This document shows positions 40,857-52,500 of a DNA stretch of 57,959 bases, one piece after another. Position numbers and translations under genes: made by a program. Source of the stretch: CAZDQL01 sp964507325 (GTDB taxonomy: Bacteria; Planctomycetota; UBA1135; GCA-002686595); assembly GCA_964507325.1 (NCBI GenBank), contig CAZDQL010000037.1, forward strand, positions 1 through 57,959, given 5' to 3'. Numbering within the stretch: position 1 is the stretch's first letter; every line of letters starts with the position of its first letter. The notes below the pieces were generated by a model. It was not told the DNA's origin and did not search any database. It saw only the letters and a list, made by a program, of their open reading frames with translations.

Positions 40857-41954
40857 TCAGGTCAGGTCGAGCTCGACGTAGTCGATCAGCCTGTACTTTC
40901 CGTCCGGCTGCCGGTGCTCGTGCACGCCGATCCGGTGGTAGTCCATCGCGTCGTGCAGGTAGTGGTGCGACAGCAGGTTGATCCCGCGGTAGACCTGCTC
41001 GTCGATCAGGTAGTCGGTCATCACGGACTCGGTGGCGATCGGGTCGAGTCCGAGGAAGATGCTGTTCGGCGTCGGCCCGCCGGGGAAGGTGGCCCACTGC
41101 TGCGGCACGCCGCCGGGTCCACCCGTATAGACGCCGAAGAGCGCGTCCCCCACCACCAGCCGCGTCTTGTCGCGGATGTGCGGAGTCGCGTTCAGGTCGC
41201 TGAGGCACAGATGGATCGGAGAGTGCAGGTACTGCGGACCGGGGCGAGTCGTTCCGAAGTGGTTCTTCATCCCCATGGTGCCCAGGCAGAAGAGGTGGTC
41301 CTTGAAGAGCGGGATGTTGATCAGGTGCTGGGACCGGGTGAGGACCTTGGGGCAGTACTGGGTCGAGATGCCGCGGAAATCGATCGGCGCATTCACGTCG
41401 AGAGCCGCTAGCGAGTGACCGCTCGGGACGTAGACCACCCTCCACGGGACGCGGTTTCGAATCCGCCCAGACGGGATCCCTCGTGAGACGTCGTAGACGT
41501 AGATGTTCCCCGCCGGCACTCCGAGGATGTCGACGAGAACGCGCAGGACGGCGTTGAGCACGGGCGCGGTCGCGTCGATCTGGTTGGTCAGGCCGGCGTT
41601 GTTGTTCAAGTTGAGCTTGATCGCGATCAGATCCCCGTGGACGTACGTCGGCATCATCCGGTGACACGCCTCCAACGGATTCGACGCGTGCGTCAACGAT
41701 TGCAGGCCCTCCTGGAACATCGCATCGACCGCGGCCTGGTCGATGAAGTCGAAGTAGTAGTTCGCCTGGTAGTCCCACGACGTGGCGTTCTGGTCGAACG
41801 CGCGCACGACCCGCGGCCCGCGCAACGGCCCGACCGGATTCTGGCCGAAGGCGCTCATGCCGAGCGCGGCGCCCGCCGCCGCTCCCGTGGTCCCCCGGAA
41901 GAACTCCCGCCTGCTCAGCTTCCGCAGGTGCGCTCTCTGTCTTTCGTCTGTCAT
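40857..41954 (-). CDS. Tat-exported DUF362 domain protein
   Basis: 365 aa from ATG 41954, chosen because GGAGG lies 9-13 bp upstream; an in-frame ATG at 41978 would precede it. A twin-arginine signal (LSRREFFRGTTGAAAGAALG) starts the protein. The body shows DUF362 features: GDLIAIKLNLNNN, AVLRVLVDILGV, LINIPLFKDH, MGMKNHFGTTRPGPQYLH and GGPTPNSIFLGLDPIATESV. DUF362 proteins are often linked to iron-sulfur or redox chemistry but their reaction is not established. No Cys-rich ferredoxin tail is present here. Confidence 0.85.
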   Translation of the reverse strand: MTDERQRAHLRKLSRREFFRGTTGAAAGAALGMSAFGQNPVGPLRGPRVVRAFDQNATSWDYQANYYFDFIDQAAVDAMFQEGLQSLTHASNPLEACHRMMPTYVHGDLIAIKLNLNNNAGLTNQIDATAPVLNAVLRVLVDILGVPAGNIYVYDVSRGIPSGRIRNRVPWRVVYVPSGHSLAALDVNAPIDFRGISTQYCPKVLTRSQHLINIPLFKDHLFCLGTMGMKNHFGTTRPGPQYLHSPIHLCLSDLNATPHIRDKTRLVVGDALFGVYTGGPGGVPQQWATFPGGPTPNSIFLGLDPIATESVMTDYLIDEQVYRGINLLSHHYLHDAMDYHRIGVHEHRQPDGKYRLIDYVELDLT

Positions 41955-42130
41955 GTCAGCTCGCCTCCAGGAAGTCACGCCAGGTACAGGTCACTGTATT
42001 CGTAATCGCCGCACCGTGGGAGCCCGGGTTTGGGCAGTCGCCCGCCCGAATCGGCACCGAAACCGTCCGGTAAAGACTGGGAAACGACTGCGCATGCTCG
42101 GAATGACATGCGACGGGCTGCAAGCCGAGG

Positions 42131-42148
42131 GTGGGAACGCGCTCCCAC
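42131..42148 (-). terminator. Hairpin downstream of the small membrane protein gene
   Basis: GTGGGA, loop of 6, TCCCAC: a perfect 6-bp stem 19 bp after the stop codon of the - strand gene. No clear T-tract; weak candidate. Confidence 0.35.
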
Positions 42149-42166
42149 TTCGCTCGAAGCCTCCCA

Positions 42167-42817
42167 CTAGAACCAGAAGGCGAAGAGATAGAGGGCGGCC
42201 CAGACGACCGACAGACCGCAGCCGCTGATCGACAGCGCCCCGCCGATCGGGCTCTTGCCGATGAGGCTGAAGACCACGAGCCAGGCCGGAAGGAAGCCCA
42301 GCGAGACGATCAGCGCCCAGCCCGGAAGCTCGGCTTCCCGCAGCCGCGTCGGGAAGTAGACGTTGGCCGCGGCCACGGTGATGGGGATCGCGAAGAGGAG
42401 CAACGCGGAGATCGTCTCCGCGACGACGCTCAGCTCCTCCTCGGCCTCTTCGTCAGGCGGCGCGTCATCGGACGGTGGGCCCTCCCCCACCACGTCCTCC
42501 TGGTAGGTGAGCTCCTGCAGGGGCTCGAGCCTCTGGCCGATCTCCGTGCGCTCGAAGACGAACGAGACCCCCTCGTACTTGCGGGCCTTCCTCCAGCTCT
42601 CCGGCACGCGCTCGGCCTCGAACGCCTCGTAGTCCTCGGGGATGCAGCCGAATCCGCGGGCGTTGGGGAGGGGATCGTGGTCGACGACCAGCACCGTCCC
42701 CTTCGGGATCGTGCACTCGCAGCCGGCGGTGTACGGCGCGCGCAGGTGGACCAGGGCCTCGGTGTGGATCTCCTCCCGGACCCGGAAACGATCCCGCTTC
42801 CGCACGAGCACCTTCAT
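42167..42817 (-). CDS. Hypothetical protein with soluble N terminus and three C-terminal membrane helices
   Basis: 216 aa from ATG 42817, with a GGAAGG ribosome site just upstream. Residues 1-95 are polar and contain an SH3-like beta pattern (CECTIPKGTVLVVDHDP). An acidic linker (about 112-127, SDDAPPDEEAEEE) leads to three membrane segments (about 130-150, 163-185 and 190-212). No family recognised. The real start is inside a longer open frame; the earlier part has no membrane or signal features. Confidence 0.6.
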   Translation of the reverse strand: MKVLVRKRDRFRVREEIHTEALVHLRAPYTAGCECTIPKGTVLVVDHDPLPNARGFGCIPEDYEAFEAERVPESWRKARKYEGVSFVFERTEIGQRLEPLQELTYQEDVVGEGPPSDDAPPDEEAEEELSVVAETISALLLFAIPITVAAANVYFPTRLREAELPGWALIVSLGFLPAWLVVFSLIGKSPIGGALSISGCGLSVVWAALYLFAFWF

Positions 42818-43022
42818 GTCGCCCTTCCTTTCGAGGAGCGAGCCCCGCGGCCCGGCGCCTCCCGTCTCGTGTGGCGAGAGGAAGGAGAGGGCGCCATGCG
42901 CCGGAGAGCATCCACCTCGGGACACCAGGATACCGGTGCGGAGGCGTGGCTCCCAATGAGGGGCTCCTTGCTGCTCGCCGGCCTCGTCCTGGGCGTGGCC
43001 ATCCTCGCGTCCGTCTCCGACG

Positions 43023-43433
43023 CTACCCGGCACCCTGCCCGCTGTGCCGCTCCTTGAGCCGCTGAATCCTCACCGCCATGCAGTAGGCGTAGAACCCGTG
43101 GGCGGGTCCCGTGAGGAAGAAGCTCATTCCGGAGAGGGCGCGGAACCCGAGGATCGCGAGCACCAGGGCGAGGGCCCCGATGGCGGTGCTCACCACGTGG
43201 GAGCCGGTGTCCGCACGCGTCAACAGACACTCCAGCTCGTTGAGCTCGAGCAGCTCCCGCCTGCGGTAGGCGTTGACGTGGAGCAGGACGAAGAGGGCGA
43301 AGACCCCGTCGCTGAGCCCCTCGATGCGCGAGACGCTTCCCCCTCGCCACCGGAAGTCGGGATCGGCCTCGGGTCGTTGGAAGTGCTGGCGGATCATGCC
43401 GCGGGGCTCGAGGGGGAGGGCGAAACAGTCCAT
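43023..43433 (-). CDS. TMEM175-like potassium channel homolog, apparently internally deleted
   Basis: 136 aa (start at 43433, or Met13 at 43397). The N-terminal segment FRWRGGSVSRIEGLSDGVFA matches the start of bacterial TMEM175 (DUF1211) proteins, including the RxxxFSD-type helix. It runs directly into LFVLLHVNAYRRRELLELNE and FFLTGPAHGFYAYCMAVRIQ, which resemble the C-terminal helices of the same family. A usual member is around 200 aa, so the middle helices seem to be missing in frame. It may be a degraded gene or a mini-version; function as a channel is doubtful. Confidence 0.55.
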   Translation of the reverse strand: MDCFALPLEPRGMIRQHFQRPEADPDFRWRGGSVSRIEGLSDGVFALFVLLHVNAYRRRELLELNELECLLTRADTGSHVVSTAIGALALVLAILGFRALSGMSFFLTGPAHGFYAYCMAVRIQRLKERHSGQGAG

Positions 43434-43476
43434 CCCCCGCTGCGCCCGAGCACGCGAACGGGCGCCCAGGAGGGTA

Positions 43477-44622
43477 TCAATGGCCCGTCCACCCCGCGGC
43501 AGCGGGGCCGCCCGGTCGCGCGTCGTAGGGAATCATGTCCGGGTCCGTGTAGTAGGGAAAGAGCCACAGATCGTCTGACCAGTGGCGCACGTCTCCGGGT
43601 TCCAACCCCCACGCCTGGATATTCGTCAGGTAGTATCGCTCGCCGGGATGCAGCTTTTGAAAGAGCTTGGCGAGCGTGGGGATCTTCCCCGCCAGCGGCG
43701 CGAGGTAGGGATCGTGAAGCGGCGCGGAGTAGTTCTTTCCGGCGTTCGGCTTGCAGTCGCCTGAATCCCAGTCTCGAAAGCGAAGACGAAAACCGCGGTT
43801 CGTATAGCCGTACTTGTTCAGCTTGTCGTTCAGCCAGGCCCGGTAGAACACGTACAAGTTCACGTTGAACGGCGCGGTCTGGAGTCCGGTCATCCTCATG
43901 GGAAAGTAGACGCCGTCGCGACCACCGGTCTTGAAGGTGAAGCGCAATGGATGTAGATCCACGGTCTTGCCGGCTTCCAGCGCCGCGTCGTTCACCTTCA
44001 TGCAGGCGAATACGTAGCCCTTTTTCCGGTAGAACGCGATGACCTCCTCGCCTTCCGGCAACGTCTGGAATCCCTCCCGGTCCAACCAGCGGTTGAGCGC
44101 GCCGGGCTCCTTCTCGCGCACGATCGCGACGTCGTAGGATCCAACGATCTCCCTGGAGATGACGTTCACGCCTTCCGCTTCGGCGGACTGACGGGCGCCG
44201 TCGACGCCCAGCTCGAGCTTGCCCTTCGTGGGACGCCGCACAAGCCGGGCTTGAACGTAATCGAAGCACTCCTTGAAGAGCCGGGCGTCCTCCTTCGTCA
44301 CCTCCGGCGGGTGCGGAAACGGCACGACCCAGCCAAACGCCCGGGCCAGGGCTCCCGTCGGCGGCTCCGCCCCGGACGGTTCCTTGGTACGGTCGGGCTC
44401 GACCGCGACGCTGACTTTGAGGATCAACTCCTCGACGGCCGCACCGGGTTGCTCGGATCCGTGAAAGATGATGATCGCTTCCTGCGAGTGTTCCTCCAGT
44501 GAGCCCGGATAATCGCGCGGTGGCATGAGCTTGCCATCCGCATGAGCGGTCGACAGCGCCGCCGTCAGCGCGACGGACAGGACGAACAGTGTCACGAGGG
44601 CACGGATTCTCCTGTTCGGCAT
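43477..44622 (-). CDS. Secreted DUF2330-type protein
   Basis: 381 aa from ATG 44622 (MPNRRIRALVTLFVLSVALT), which gives a proper signal peptide ending near HADG. The mature part begins KLMPPRDYPGSLEEHSQEAI and QEAIIIFHGSEQ, a pattern of DUF2330 proteins, and contains VNVISREIVGSYDVAIV plus a long beta-rich C-terminal half (YFPMRMTGLQTAPFNVNLYV, PGERYYLTNIQAWGLEPGD). DUF2330 proteins are secreted or membrane-linked and of unknown function. It is divergent from the S9 peptidase gene upstream. Confidence 0.75.
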   Translation of the reverse strand: MPNRRIRALVTLFVLSVALTAALSTAHADGKLMPPRDYPGSLEEHSQEAIIIFHGSEQPGAAVEELILKVSVAVEPDRTKEPSGAEPPTGALARAFGWVVPFPHPPEVTKEDARLFKECFDYVQARLVRRPTKGKLELGVDGARQSAEAEGVNVISREIVGSYDVAIVREKEPGALNRWLDREGFQTLPEGEEVIAFYRKKGYVFACMKVNDAALEAGKTVDLHPLRFTFKTGGRDGVYFPMRMTGLQTAPFNVNLYVFYRAWLNDKLNKYGYTNRGFRLRFRDWDSGDCKPNAGKNYSAPLHDPYLAPLAGKIPTLAKLFQKLHPGERYYLTNIQAWGLEPGDVRHWSDDLWLFPYYTDPDMIPYDARPGGPAAAGWTGH

Positions 44623-44893
44623 GGCACGCTTCCTTCCGCCTACATGGTACGCACGCGCGGCACGGAGTGCTTCCGCGCGTGCGCGATCTTCGCGACGTCC
44701 GCTCGCGTTGAGGAGGATCAACGGAGTGTTCGCGAGCGAGGGATGGGCGCGCATCCGGGACCCGATCGGGGAGAGGCCGTTTCCAGCACTATTACATGGC
44801 GTTCAGGGCCCTTGCGAAGGGTGGTGGATATCATCCCTCCTCCCCGCGACGGAGCGCCGCGGTGTGCATTCCGCCCCCTGATCCCCGCCGAGC
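44623..44893. other. Divergent intergenic region
   Basis: 271 bp between the divergent DUF2330 and S9 peptidase genes. I see no coding sequence, no clear promoter boxes and no strong hairpin; it should hold both promoters. Confidence 0.4.
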
Positions 44894-47407
<2,514 letters not shown>

Positions 47408-47448
47408 TGGGTGCTACCCGGGAGGCGAGGCCCCGCAGCTCGACAGCA

Positions 47449-48777
47449 TCATGGGTTCCGAGGAGGAGCAGCGTCCGGTCGGTCGGAGAAGCGCCGCATG
47501 GCCGCCTCGAGGGGTCCACGACCGAATCGCCGGACGCAGAGGTAGCAGAGCCAGATCAGGAGCGGCACGAAGACGGCGACGCGAAACCAGCCGTCGACGA
47601 GTCTGGCGCGCGTCTCACCGGTGGCGAAGCCGATCCAGTCGAACAGGCCGGAGCGGTCGCCGCCGCCGATGAAGTGGCGGAAGATGTAGACGGTGAAGGT
47701 CATCTGCCCGGTAGCGACCAGCGGTGGAATCCACCGGGCCTTCGGCCAGCGGCTGGCCGCGGACAGGCAGAGACACATGAGCCCCACCGCCTGGCCCGCG
47801 GCGGAGAGGATGTAGAGCGGCATGCCGGGGTAGCGCTCGGTGCTGGTCAGGGTTTCGGCGGCCTCACCCCAGCCGAAGTGGCGCGCCGCCCACGAGGCCC
47901 CGAACGAGACGGCCATGGCGGCGATCGCCAGGACGAGCATGCGGCGGCGGCGGGTGACCTCGCCGATCCCCATGCGAACCACCCACATGCCAATCAGGAC
48001 GAACGCCAGCCACGGAAAGAGCGGGTAGATGCCGTCGAAGAGCGTGGCGTCGACGTGCTCTCGGAGGCTCCAGAACTCGGCCTGCCAGATCTTTGGATCG
48101 CCGAAGTCACCTTCCCAGTCGTCCCAATCCTCCTTGTTCCTCTTGTCATTCTCTTCCGCCTGGTCACTCCGAGTCGCTGTCTCTGACTCGGCCGCCTCCG
48201 GATTCTCTGGCCGCCCTTCCGGCTCACCACCGGTTGCCGCTGCCGAGTCGCCCTGCTCGACCTGCTCGGCCGCGGACTCTGGCTGCTTCCACTCGGGCGT
48301 GTCACGGAATGCCAGAGCGTCCACCGTGGCGATCGTCACGACCAGCGCCGCGGTCAGGGCGAGCACGCGCGGCCGCGCCTTGACGAACAGGAGACCGAGC
48401 GCCAGGTAGAACGGATAGTAGTGGAGGATCGACCAGCTCCAGAGCGTGCTCGAGTTCCACAGGTGACCGGCGACGAACAGGAACAGGCAGCGCCGCAGGA
48501 GGACTCCTCTCTTGCGCGCGATGGCGTCAGGTTCCTGCCCGATCCGGAACATCAGGGCCAGGCCCGTACCGGCGAGCACCGCCAGCATGGCGGACGCCCG
48601 TCCCCACCACATCTGCCACATCCAGTTCAGGGCGATCGGCCCCTCGGGCTCCCTGCTGAAGCCGCCGCCGGACCAGAGCACGTTGCCGACCATGTCGACG
48701 ACGACGAACCCGAACACCGCCAGGAAGCGGGCCAGGTCGTAGCCCGGGATGCGGTGGCTGGTCTTCTCCTCGCTCAT
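47449..48777 (-). CDS. DUF418/heparan-alpha-glucosaminide acetyltransferase-like membrane protein
   Basis: 442 aa with about ten membrane segments. The N terminus RIPGYDLARFLAVFGFVVVD and later FPWLAFVLIGMWVVRMGIG plus QMTFTVYIFRHFI resemble DUF418/DUF1624 acyltransferase-type membrane proteins. A polar, very acidic loop of about 60 residues (about 163-225, EDWDDWEGDFGD near its end) splits the protein in two halves. These proteins probably move acyl groups across the membrane onto sugars or other acceptors; substrate unknown. No neighbour helps. Confidence 0.7.
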   Translation of the reverse strand: MSEEKTSHRIPGYDLARFLAVFGFVVVDMVGNVLWSGGGFSREPEGPIALNWMWQMWWGRASAMLAVLAGTGLALMFRIGQEPDAIARKRGVLLRRCLFLFVAGHLWNSSTLWSWSILHYYPFYLALGLLFVKARPRVLALTAALVVTIATVDALAFRDTPEWKQPESAAEQVEQGDSAAATGGEPEGRPENPEAAESETATRSDQAEENDKRNKEDWDDWEGDFGDPKIWQAEFWSLREHVDATLFDGIYPLFPWLAFVLIGMWVVRMGIGEVTRRRRMLVLAIAAMAVSFGASWAARHFGWGEAAETLTSTERYPGMPLYILSAAGQAVGLMCLCLSAASRWPKARWIPPLVATGQMTFTVYIFRHFIGGGDRSGLFDWIGFATGETRARLVDGWFRVAVFVPLLIWLCYLCVRRFGRGPLEAAMRRFSDRPDAAPPRNP

Positions 48778-48909
48778 GGGCGCAAGATATCGGCCAGGGA
48801 GCCCTCGGAAGCGCCGGAATGCGATGGGACTTGCGCCGATCGACGAGACATCCCACCACCCGATCCCGCGCGGCCCAGACGGTCTCGGAGGCCGTCTCGC
48901 CGACCCCAG

Positions 48910-48931
48910 TGGCCTCTGGTAGCATCGCGGC
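48910..48931 (+). promoter_or_regulatory. Recurrent promoter-like element upstream of the lipoprotein gene
   Basis: The sequence TGGCCTCTGGTAGCATCGCG GC holds TGGTAGCAT, an extended -10-like box (TGG plus TAGCAT). Nearly the same 22 bp occur at 22301-22322 and 49649-49670, and a shorter form at 53991-54000. Here it lies about 55 bp before the start codon, which has a GGGAGG ribosome site. Confidence 0.45.
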
Positions 48932-48985
48932 CGGAGACCATCCCTAGCGTCTCTTCAATATCGATCGCGTCCCGGGAGGCATCTG

Positions 48986-49525
48986 ATGAACACGTTCACC
49001 CGCAACTTGCTGGTCTGTCTCGCTCCGCTGGCCATCGGTCTGTTCTGCATCTCCTGCGGGGGATCGGACAGTGCCGACGGTGCCGCCGAGGCTACAGGTT
49101 CGAGTACGGCGTCGGGAGAGGCCGCGACGGGGGAGGTGGAGTCGGGAAGTGACGCATCCGCTGAGTCCGCCTCGGTCGTGGAAGCCTTCCGGAAGATGGC
49201 GGCCAGCGAGGGCATCTACATCGGCGAGGTCCCCGAGGGCTTCCCCCTCGACATCCTGCCGCTCTATCCCGATGGCGAGATCGACAAGTCCTCCGTCACC
49301 GAAAAGGACTTCTCCCTGCTCCAGGTGGTGCCGGGGGACAAGGACACGGTCTTCGCCTGGTACGAGAAGCACTTCGGCAAGTTCGGCTGGTCGGCAAACG
49401 ACCCGATCACCGTCATGGACCGCACCATGGTCGGCTTCCAGGGCAAGGGCGGCAAGGTGGACATGACGCTGATGGACCGCGAAGAGGGCAAGACCTTCGT
49501 CGCGCTGGTCTTGAGCCCGAGGTAG
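48986..49525 (+). CDS. Small lipoprotein of unknown function
   Basis: 179 aa. The signal (hydrophobic residues 8-22) ends in a lipobox-like FCISC, so the Cys should be lipidated. A Ser/Ala/Gly-rich linker (about 25-62) leads to a compact domain of about 115 residues (FPLDILPLYPDGEIDKSSV, VFAWYEKHFGKFGWSANDP, TMVGFQGKGGKVDMTLMDRE). No family named with confidence. The stop codon touches the start of the 145-bp dispersed repeat. Confidence 0.7.
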   Translation: MNTFTRNLLVCLAPLAIGLFCISCGGSDSADGAAEATGSSTASGEAATGEVESGSDASAESASVVEAFRKMAASEGIYIGEVPEGFPLDILPLYPDGEIDKSSVTEKDFSLLQVVPGDKDTVFAWYEKHFGKFGWSANDPITVMDRTMVGFQGKGGKVDMTLMDREEGKTFVALVLSPR

Positions 49526-49670
49526 GTGGCGCGGGCCGAGTGGCTCCCACCACCGGCCGCTGCTTGGCGTTGTAGCTCGGGCGACAGGTCGAAGCCCCCG
49601 CTACGAAGCGTAGCTACCCGTTGTCGGACCTTCTCCCGCCGGCTCCTTCGGCCTCTGGTAGCCTCTCGGC
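49525..49670. repeat. Dispersed ~145-bp repeat, copy B
   Basis: This copy matches 22178-22322 over its whole length, with one or two small indels near the middle, and ends in CTGGTAGCCTCTCGGC. It fills most of the gap between the lipoprotein stop and the next gene. Confidence 0.8.
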
Positions 49671-49793
49671 CGTGGTTCTATCGCCTCGGTCGACCCCTCC
49701 GCACTCTCGGTCTCGTCACCTCGGATGGACGATCCACGATCTGAACTACCGCCGTGTCGAAGCCCGCTGCACGGAACCCGGGGAGGTGCGCTG

Positions 49794-51563
49794 ATGATCG
49801 GAGCCAGTGGAGTCGTCCGGCTGTTGACGGGAATGTCGATCGCTCTGAGCGCTTGTAGTACTCCGCCAACCGTGCCTCTCGAGCCCGCCGATCTCGTTCT
49901 CACCAATGCGAGGGTGTACACCTTCGCCTGGGGTGATCCGGACCCTGAGGGGAAGCCCGCGCCGGATGCTCCCGTCGTCGCTGGAGAGTGGATTCCCGAC
50001 GCCGCGGCAGTGGCGGTGAAGGACGGGCGCGTCCTCGCGGTCGGGGGCCGGGCGACCGTCGGTGCTCACCGAGGTGCGCACACCCGAGTCGTGGACCTGG
50101 GCGGCGCGGTCTTGGTGCCGGGGCTGATCGAGAGCCATGGACACTACGAAGAGCTGGGTGAGCTGGCGGAGGAGGTGAATCTCGAAGACGTGGCGTCGAT
50201 GGACGAGATCATCCAACGCGTCAGCGACCAGGCGGGCAGTTGCGACGACGGCGAGTGGATCATCGGCTATGGCTGGGACGAGGGCGAGTTCGCCGACCAG
50301 CTTCCGACGAACGGCCGCTTGAACGAGTTGTTCCCCGACACTCCGGTGGTCTTGAAGGGCCTGCGCGGTTTCGGCATCATCGGCAACGCCGCCGCCCTGC
50401 GAGCGGTCGGCATCGATCGCCACACCACCGCGCCGGGCGGCGGCGAGATCGTCGTCGATGAGCGCGGCGAACCCGCGGGAGTCCTCCTGAACCGGGCCAC
50501 CACTCTGCTGCGCGGCGCGATCCCCGAACGGACACTTGCCCAGCGCAAGCGGGCTCTTCTCCATGGATTGAACGAGGTCCTGCGCGCCGGCTACGTGATG
50601 GGACACCATGCCGGCGTGTCCGCCGAATACCAGGAGGCGTACCTCGCCCTGGCGGAGGATGGCGCCCTGCCGATGCGCGTGGAGATGATGCCGGTCACCC
50701 GCGAGGCCGGGCGAGCGGCCCTGGAGGAGTGGATCCGGCAGGGGCCCACCTCGGATCCCGAGGCGTTCCTGCAAGTGCGATCGGTGAAGGCCTACTACGA
50801 CGCCTCCCTCGGCTCGCGGGGAGCGAAGATGATGGCGGGCTACTCCGACGCACCGGACGAGTTCGGGGAGTGGGGTGCGGACTACGGCTTTCTGGAGGAC
50901 CTGGTGGCCCGCAGCATGTCCGCCGGCTTCCAGGCGGCGATCCACGCCATCGGCGATGGCGGGAGCCGCGACGTTCTCGACTTCTACCAGCGGACGTTTG
51001 CCAGGTATCCCGCCGCGCATTCACTCCGGCACCGCGTGGAGCACGCGCAGGTAGTGCACGAAGCTGACTTCGCCCGCTTCGCCGCGCTCGACCTCGTGGT
51101 GGCCATGCAGCCTCCGCATGCGGTGGAGGACAGCCCCTGGGCCGAGGAACGGGTGGGACCCGAGCGCATTCGCGGAGCCTACGCCTGGCGCACCTTCCGA
51201 CGGCATGGCGTGCCGCTGATCTTCAGCGCGGACTTGATGGGCAGCGATTTCGACCTCTTCTACGGCCTGCACTGCCTGGTCACCCGCCAGACGCGGGACC
51301 GGGAACCGGCCGGAGGCTGGTACCCCGAGCAGCGACTGAGTCCGGAGGAAGCGCTGCGCGGCTACACGGTCTGGCCGGCCTACGCTTCCTCGCGCGAGGC
51401 GCTCACCGGCACCATCGAACCCGGCAAGTGGGCAGACCTGACCGTCCTGTCGATCGATCCCCTGAACATCGGCACTTCCGACCCACACGCTCTCCTGGAC
51501 GGTAGGGTGCAGATGACCGTTGTGGCGGGGGAGATCGCCTTCGATGGCATGCTGCCCGACTAG
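49794..51563 (+). CDS. Lipoprotein amidohydrolase, YtcJ-like
   Basis: 589 aa from ATG 49794, preceded by GGGGAGG and followed by a lipobox (SIALSAC), so it is membrane-attached outside the cytoplasm. The amidohydrolase domain opens with ADLVLTNARVYTF and PGLIESHGHYEEL giving the HxH pair. Later come a YYDASLGSRGAKM segment, HAIGDGGSRD, HRVEHAQVV and SADLMGSDFD, and the closing GTIEPGKWADLTVL. These enzymes hydrolyse amides or formamides; substrate unknown. Confidence 0.85.
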   Translation: MIGASGVVRLLTGMSIALSACSTPPTVPLEPADLVLTNARVYTFAWGDPDPEGKPAPDAPVVAGEWIPDAAAVAVKDGRVLAVGGRATVGAHRGAHTRVVDLGGAVLVPGLIESHGHYEELGELAEEVNLEDVASMDEIIQRVSDQAGSCDDGEWIIGYGWDEGEFADQLPTNGRLNELFPDTPVVLKGLRGFGIIGNAAALRAVGIDRHTTAPGGGEIVVDERGEPAGVLLNRATTLLRGAIPERTLAQRKRALLHGLNEVLRAGYVMGHHAGVSAEYQEAYLALAEDGALPMRVEMMPVTREAGRAALEEWIRQGPTSDPEAFLQVRSVKAYYDASLGSRGAKMMAGYSDAPDEFGEWGADYGFLEDLVARSMSAGFQAAIHAIGDGGSRDVLDFYQRTFARYPAAHSLRHRVEHAQVVHEADFARFAALDLVVAMQPPHAVEDSPWAEERVGPERIRGAYAWRTFRRHGVPLIFSADLMGSDFDLFYGLHCLVTRQTRDREPAGGWYPEQRLSPEEALRGYTVWPAYASSREALTGTIEPGKWADLTVLSIDPLNIGTSDPHALLDGRVQMTVVAGEIAFDGMLPD

Positions 51564-51607
51564 AGGGGGAGGCGATATCCAAGGCCGTGCTCACCAGTCG
51601 ATGCCGG

Positions 51608-52459
51608 TCAGACCGGACGCGGGTGACGCAGCATGGCCGCCACGATCTCCTTGAGCAGCTTGGCGGCTGCGGCGACCGTGATCCCGGTCGGATCACGCGC
51701 GGGATTGAGCTCGACCAGGTCCGCGCCCACGATCGGTGCGTCCAGGCCCTGGACCAGGCGGATCAGCTCGCGGGTCGTGAGGCCACCGGGCTCCGGGTGG
51801 GAGACCCCGGGAGCGTATGCCGGGTCGAGGGCATCGATGTCGATCGACAGGTAGAGGGGTCCGCTGAGGCCGTGGATCGCGGCCGGCACGCCGTCGCGCA
51901 TCTCGTGCACCTCCGCCCCGAAGCGCTCGGCCTGCTGGCGCTGATGCGCGTTCGCGGCCCGAATCCCGACCTGGATCAGGCGTGGGCGGGGCGCCTCCTC
52001 CATGATGCGGGCCAGTGGACTGGCGTGCGAAAAGCGCTCTCCATCGTATTCGTCGTAGAGGTCGGGGTGCGCGTCGACGTGAAGCACGGTGAGGGGCTGG
52101 AACCTCGGCTTGCACGCCTTGACCAGGGGGTAGGTCACGGCGTGGTCACCTCCTAGACAGAAGAGGTGGGCCCCGCGGTGGAGCACCTCCGCGGCGGTCT
52201 CCTCGAGCCGCCTCCTCTCGGCCGCGCCGTCTCCCGAGGCCTCGAGGTCCCCGAGGTCCAGGAACCGCTCGCATCCTCGCAGCTCGGTCCCATCCTCGGC
52301 GCACAGGTTCATCGACCCGCCGTGAAGGAACTCGCGGATCCGCGCCGGGGCCTGCGCCGCACCGGGCAGGAAGGTCGAGCTCCTGTCGAAGGGGGCTCCG
52401 ATCACGACGACGCTGCCGGGTCCGGCTCGATCCAGGTCCATGACGTTCAGCGATCCCAT
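51608..52459 (-). CDS. Agmatinase/arginase (ureohydrolase) family protein
   Basis: 283 aa from ATG 52459 (MGSLNVMDLDRAG); Met7 at 52441 is an alternative. All Mn-binding motifs are present: GGDHAVTYPL near residue 100, LHVDAHPDLYDEYDG, and SIDIDALDPAYAPGVSHPEP. The family hydrolyses agmatine, arginine or other guanidino compounds to release urea. No signal, so cytoplasmic. The gene follows the Gfo/Idh/MocA gene by 41 bp on the same strand, so they may be co-transcribed. Substrate choice among guanidino compounds is open. Confidence 0.9.
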   Translation of the reverse strand: MGSLNVMDLDRAGPGSVVVIGAPFDRSSTFLPGAAQAPARIREFLHGGSMNLCAEDGTELRGCERFLDLGDLEASGDGAAERRRLEETAAEVLHRGAHLFCLGGDHAVTYPLVKACKPRFQPLTVLHVDAHPDLYDEYDGERFSHASPLARIMEEAPRPRLIQVGIRAANAHQRQQAERFGAEVHEMRDGVPAAIHGLSGPLYLSIDIDALDPAYAPGVSHPEPGGLTTRELIRLVQGLDAPIVGADLVELNPARDPTGITVAAAAKLLKEIVAAMLRHPRPV

Positions 52460-52500
52460 CGATTCCTGCGGAGCATCGGCCCTCAAGGCACCTTGCGCAA

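Noticed and set aside
42954..43057. Small + strand open frame with one hydrophobic helix (MRGSLLLAGLVLGVAILAS)
   Set aside because: Only about 33 residues, no ribosome site, and it overlaps the 3' end of the TMEM175-like gene.
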